The notes beneath the pieces were generated by a model that saw only the letters and a list, made by a program, of their open reading frames with translations, was not told the origin of the DNA and ran no database searches. A stretch of 64,000 nucleotides of DNA from contig JAJZVX010000007.1 of assembly GCA_021846985.1 (NCBI GenBank), positions 62,001-126,000 on the forward strand, in the 5' to 3' direction. The number at the start of each line of letters is the position of its first letter. Position 1 is the first letter of the stretch. This DNA is from Acidobacteriota bacterium (lineage in GTDB: Bacteria; Acidobacteriota; Terriglobia; Terriglobales; Acidobacteriaceae). This document shows positions 61,382 through 64,000 of this stretch, piece by piece. The position numbers and the translations under genes were made by a program.

Positions 61382-62863
61382 TTGACAGCAGAGCAATTGG
61401 AAGCTTCGCGCGCCGAAAGGATGCGCCTGAACGGACATGGGGCCCTCACGTTAGAGGACGCCCGGACGTGGATTGAAGAGACCGGACTGTGCTTGTTCCT
61501 GCCGCGGCGGCAATTCTCCCAAGGCGTCGCTCCCTCCTTTGTGGAGGCCATAGGTGGAGTGCGGAATCCGACTCCCGATGCCAGGCTCATTGGAGTTGCC
61601 GAGGATCTGTTGGTCCGCCTGGAGCATGAGAACATCGCGGTGCGGCTGAATCTGCAGGGCCAGCCCGGCGAGCAACCCGATTACGTGGTGGCTGCCTGGG
61701 TGCTCCCCTATGTGTATGCCCTGCGAGGCGACCGCGACTGGAGACGCAGCCCGCAGTTGACGGGTTCGCGGCAGGTTTCGCCGCTGGCGGTCCAGGCCTA
61801 TAAGCTGCTTGAACAAAGCGAAGCGACCATTGCCGCGCTGAAATATGCCCTCGGCCGTGAAGTGAGCGAAGTGGCGGTTCTGCGCGCGATTACCGAACTC
61901 TGGCAACAACTCAGGATTATCCCCGTGGTGCCTGCTCAGGGCCAGCCCGCCCGGTGGCAATTGCTGCGCGTGCGCTTTCAAAAAGCGATCGCGGAGGGCG
62001 CATCGACATCGCAGGTGACGGCCATCTCCGTGCTGGCGTCCATTTATCTGCAGGCTGTGATTGCCGCCAGCATGGAAGACGTGGAATTGTTTTTGGCGCC
62101 GCTGACCGCGCGGAGCAAGGTGCGCGAGGTGGTGCGGGGCCTGGTGGCCACGCGCCAGGTGCACACCATTGCGATGGGCCATGCACCGCACTTTTATGTG
62201 GCTGGAACCCTGCCGGAGTTCGCCTCCGCACCGACGGTGTATGCGAGCGTACAGATGCCGGCCTCGGCCTATTTCCTGGGCGAGTACGAACGTGAAGAGA
62301 AACCGCCGGAGGCGGAGGCCACGAAGGCGGCTCCCTCTCCAGAGCCGGAACCGGCGCGCAAGGCCGCTGCCCACGCGCCGCGGAAACCGGCCCACAGCGA
62401 AAACGCCAAGGCTCGCCCGCACTACAGCCGCACTGCGGCGCATGGCCGCGACCGTAAACCCGCAGCCGCCAAGAACCGCCCCGCACGGCGCCAGGCTGCA
62501 GAAGAGCGCAGACCGGCAAATGCGCGGTGGAACGGAAGCGCAGGCAAGCCCGCGAATGCCAGTCACCGCCTGAACGGCAGCCGCAATGGCCCGCGGGGAT
62601 CAAACGGCGCGCGGCCGGGTGGCAATGACGCCGGAAACGCCAAAGGGACCGGCTCGGCCTGGAGCAAGCGCAACGGACACACAACCAGCGTCAAGACGAC
62701 CGGCAAGGCGGCCGTGAGCAGCCGCAGCGGAAGCTCTGCACGCAAGGAAGTCCGTCCGGCGCGCGGCCGGAGCAAGCCGCTGTCGGCGGGGGCAAAATCA
62801 GGTAATAACAAGCGGTTTCGCTTTGCTTCCAGGACTAAGCAAGGGGCCAAGAAACGCGGATGA
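61382..62863 (+). CDS. AlkZ-related-like (winged-helix) hypothetical protein with long basic C-terminal tail
   Basis: TTG start; GALTLEDARTWIEETGLCLFLPRR...PSFVEAIGG...LPYVYALRGDRDWRR...LLEQSEATIAALKYALGREVSEVAVLRAITELWQQLRIIPV; final ~190 aa K/R/A/P/S-rich low complexity. Confidence 0.5.
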   Translation: MTAEQLEASRAERMRLNGHGALTLEDARTWIEETGLCLFLPRRQFSQGVAPSFVEAIGGVRNPTPDARLIGVAEDLLVRLEHENIAVRLNLQGQPGEQPDYVVAAWVLPYVYALRGDRDWRRSPQLTGSRQVSPLAVQAYKLLEQSEATIAALKYALGREVSEVAVLRAITELWQQLRIIPVVPAQGQPARWQLLRVRFQKAIAEGASTSQVTAISVLASIYLQAVIAASMEDVELFLAPLTARSKVREVVRGLVATRQVHTIAMGHAPHFYVAGTLPEFASAPTVYASVQMPASAYFLGEYEREEKPPEAEATKAAPSPEPEPARKAAAHAPRKPAHSENAKARPHYSRTAAHGRDRKPAAAKNRPARRQAAEERRPANARWNGSAGKPANASHRLNGSRNGPRGSNGARPGGNDAGNAKGTGSAWSKRNGHTTSVKTTGKAAVSSRSGSSARKEVRPARGRSKPLSAGAKSGNNKRFRFASRTKQGAKKRG

Positions 62864-63585
62864 GCGAGAAACTAGGCTCATCGCAGCTGGCGCGGCCGGG
62901 CAGCAGCATCATTGTCGCCATCGACGGACCGGCAGGCGCCGGCAAAAGCACCATTGCCCGTCATCTTGCCCAGCGTTTCGGGTTGCTGAACATCGAGACA
63001 GGCGCCATGTACAGGGCGTATGCCCTCAAGGCGTTGCGGGCCGCCATGCCGCTGGACGAAAGCAGCGCACTGGAAAGACTGGCAGACGAAACCACGATCC
63101 GGCTGGAAGCCGGAGAGAGCGGCAATCGGGTCCTGCTGGACGGCGAGGATGTTACCGGACTGCTGCGCGATCCGTTGGTGACCGAGACGGCCTCGCGGGT
63201 GAGCGTTTTTCCGGCCATTCGCGCGTGGATGGTCAAACTGCAGCAGCAGTTGGGGGAAGGCGGCGGCGTGGTCATGGAAGGCCGCGACATTGGGACGGTG
63301 GTTTTTCCCGGGGCCCAGGTGAAGATTTTTCTCGACGCCGCTCCAGAAGTCCGAGGCCAGAGGCGATTTGACCAGTTGGGTCCAACGCCCGATCAGCTTC
63401 CCGAGGAAGTGATACGGGAGATGCGGGCGCGGGACGAGCGTGATCGGAACCGGGTGGATTCGCCGCTGCGGGCGGCTGCGGACGCCGTGCTTCTGGATAC
63501 GACCCACATGACGCTGGAAGAAGTGCTGCAAGCGGCGGAAGCCCTTGTGACTGAGCGGATAGACGCGGCGCCAACGCCCCGCTGA
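62860..63585 (+). CDS. cmk: Cytidylate kinase
   Basis: SIIVAIDGPAGAGKSTIARHLAQRFGLLNIETGAMYRAYALKAL, VVMEGRDIGTVVFPGAQVKIFLDAAPEVRGQRRFDQL; ATGA overlap with upstream ORF. Confidence 0.95.
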   Translation: MSEKLGSSQLARPGSSIIVAIDGPAGAGKSTIARHLAQRFGLLNIETGAMYRAYALKALRAAMPLDESSALERLADETTIRLEAGESGNRVLLDGEDVTGLLRDPLVTETASRVSVFPAIRAWMVKLQQQLGEGGGVVMEGRDIGTVVFPGAQVKIFLDAAPEVRGQRRFDQLGPTPDQLPEEVIREMRARDERDRNRVDSPLRAAADAVLLDTTHMTLEEVLQAAEALVTERIDAAPTPR

Positions 63586-63645
63586 AAACTCCGTTACTGT
63601 GGTGTGTTTTCGCAGTTTACCGCCATGCGATAGGCTTTTACTCAT

Positions 63646-64000
63646 ATGGAAACCACTTGCACACGGTGTCACCGGACTGTCCAGGCCGAGAGTTGCTTCT
63701 GTTCTTACTGCGGCATGCCGCAGCTGACTTACGAGTCAGACGGGACGGCGGGAACAGAAGATTTGGAGCTATTGAGCGAGGGCCTTCTGGACGCAGGCAC
63801 AGTAGCCTGGAAGCCGGCCTTGCGGGCGGCCATGCTGCTGGCGGTTCCGGCGGGATTGCTGGCGAGCGATGTTTCACCGCTGGGGATGACAGGCATGCTA
63901 TGGGTAGCGCTGGGCGCGGCGCTGGCAGTGGTCGTCTACGTGCGCAGGCAGCGCGCGCCCTGGATCACGATGGGCGCCGGAGCGCGGATTGGGTTGGTGA
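63646..64000 (+). CDS. Zinc-ribbon membrane protein (truncated by window edge)
   Basis: METTCTRCHRTVQAESCFCSYCGMPQLTYE (two CxxC) then hydrophobic segments; no stop before 64000. Confidence 0.65.
   Translation, partial: METTCTRCHRTVQAESCFCSYCGMPQLTYESDGTAGTEDLELLSEGLLDAGTVAWKPALRAAMLLAVPAGLLASDVSPLGMTGMLWVALGAALAVVVYVRRQRAPWITMGAGARIGLV

Overview
This is a GC-rich bacterial chromosomal window. It probably comes from an Acidobacteriota (Terriglobia-like) genome, inferred from a VWFA protein of the acidobacterial type and overall gene content. Most of it is densely packed housekeeping and metabolic genes. These include an M23 peptidase (5' part only), thiL, a GT4 glycosyltransferase next to two tandem PHP-type paralogs, a LOG-family protein, GH36 and GH5 glycosidases, an isolated hypE, a PLP decarboxylase/mutarotase/galK/alpha-glucan phosphorylase run, two back-to-back RND efflux systems, ligA, an exonuclease-BRCT protein, rluD-like, lgt, two cold-shock genes, an APC transporter, adenosine deaminase, mutL and cmk. 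The main points for follow-up are: (i) a ~3.3 kb sugar-nucleotide gene fusing an L-fucokinase-like GHMP kinase to a UDP-sugar pyrophosphorylase, coupled to a second nucleotidyltransferase and preceded by a mutually exclusive hairpin arrangement; (ii) a ligA whose 3' part, with the downstream exonuclease-BRCT gene, has a different base composition (mosaic or recombinant locus); (iii) a stand-alone SRA-like/HNH endonuclease of foreign composition; (iv) a strongly structured ORF-poor intergenic region at ~8.4-8.97 kb; (v) a strand-skew block (~13.3-48.2 kb C-rich on +, flanks G-rich) suggesting a rearrangement; (vi) a decayed ISAs1-type element with near-perfect TIRs. No CRISPR array, tRNA or rRNA was recognised. 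All product names come from reading motifs in the translations. No database search was run.
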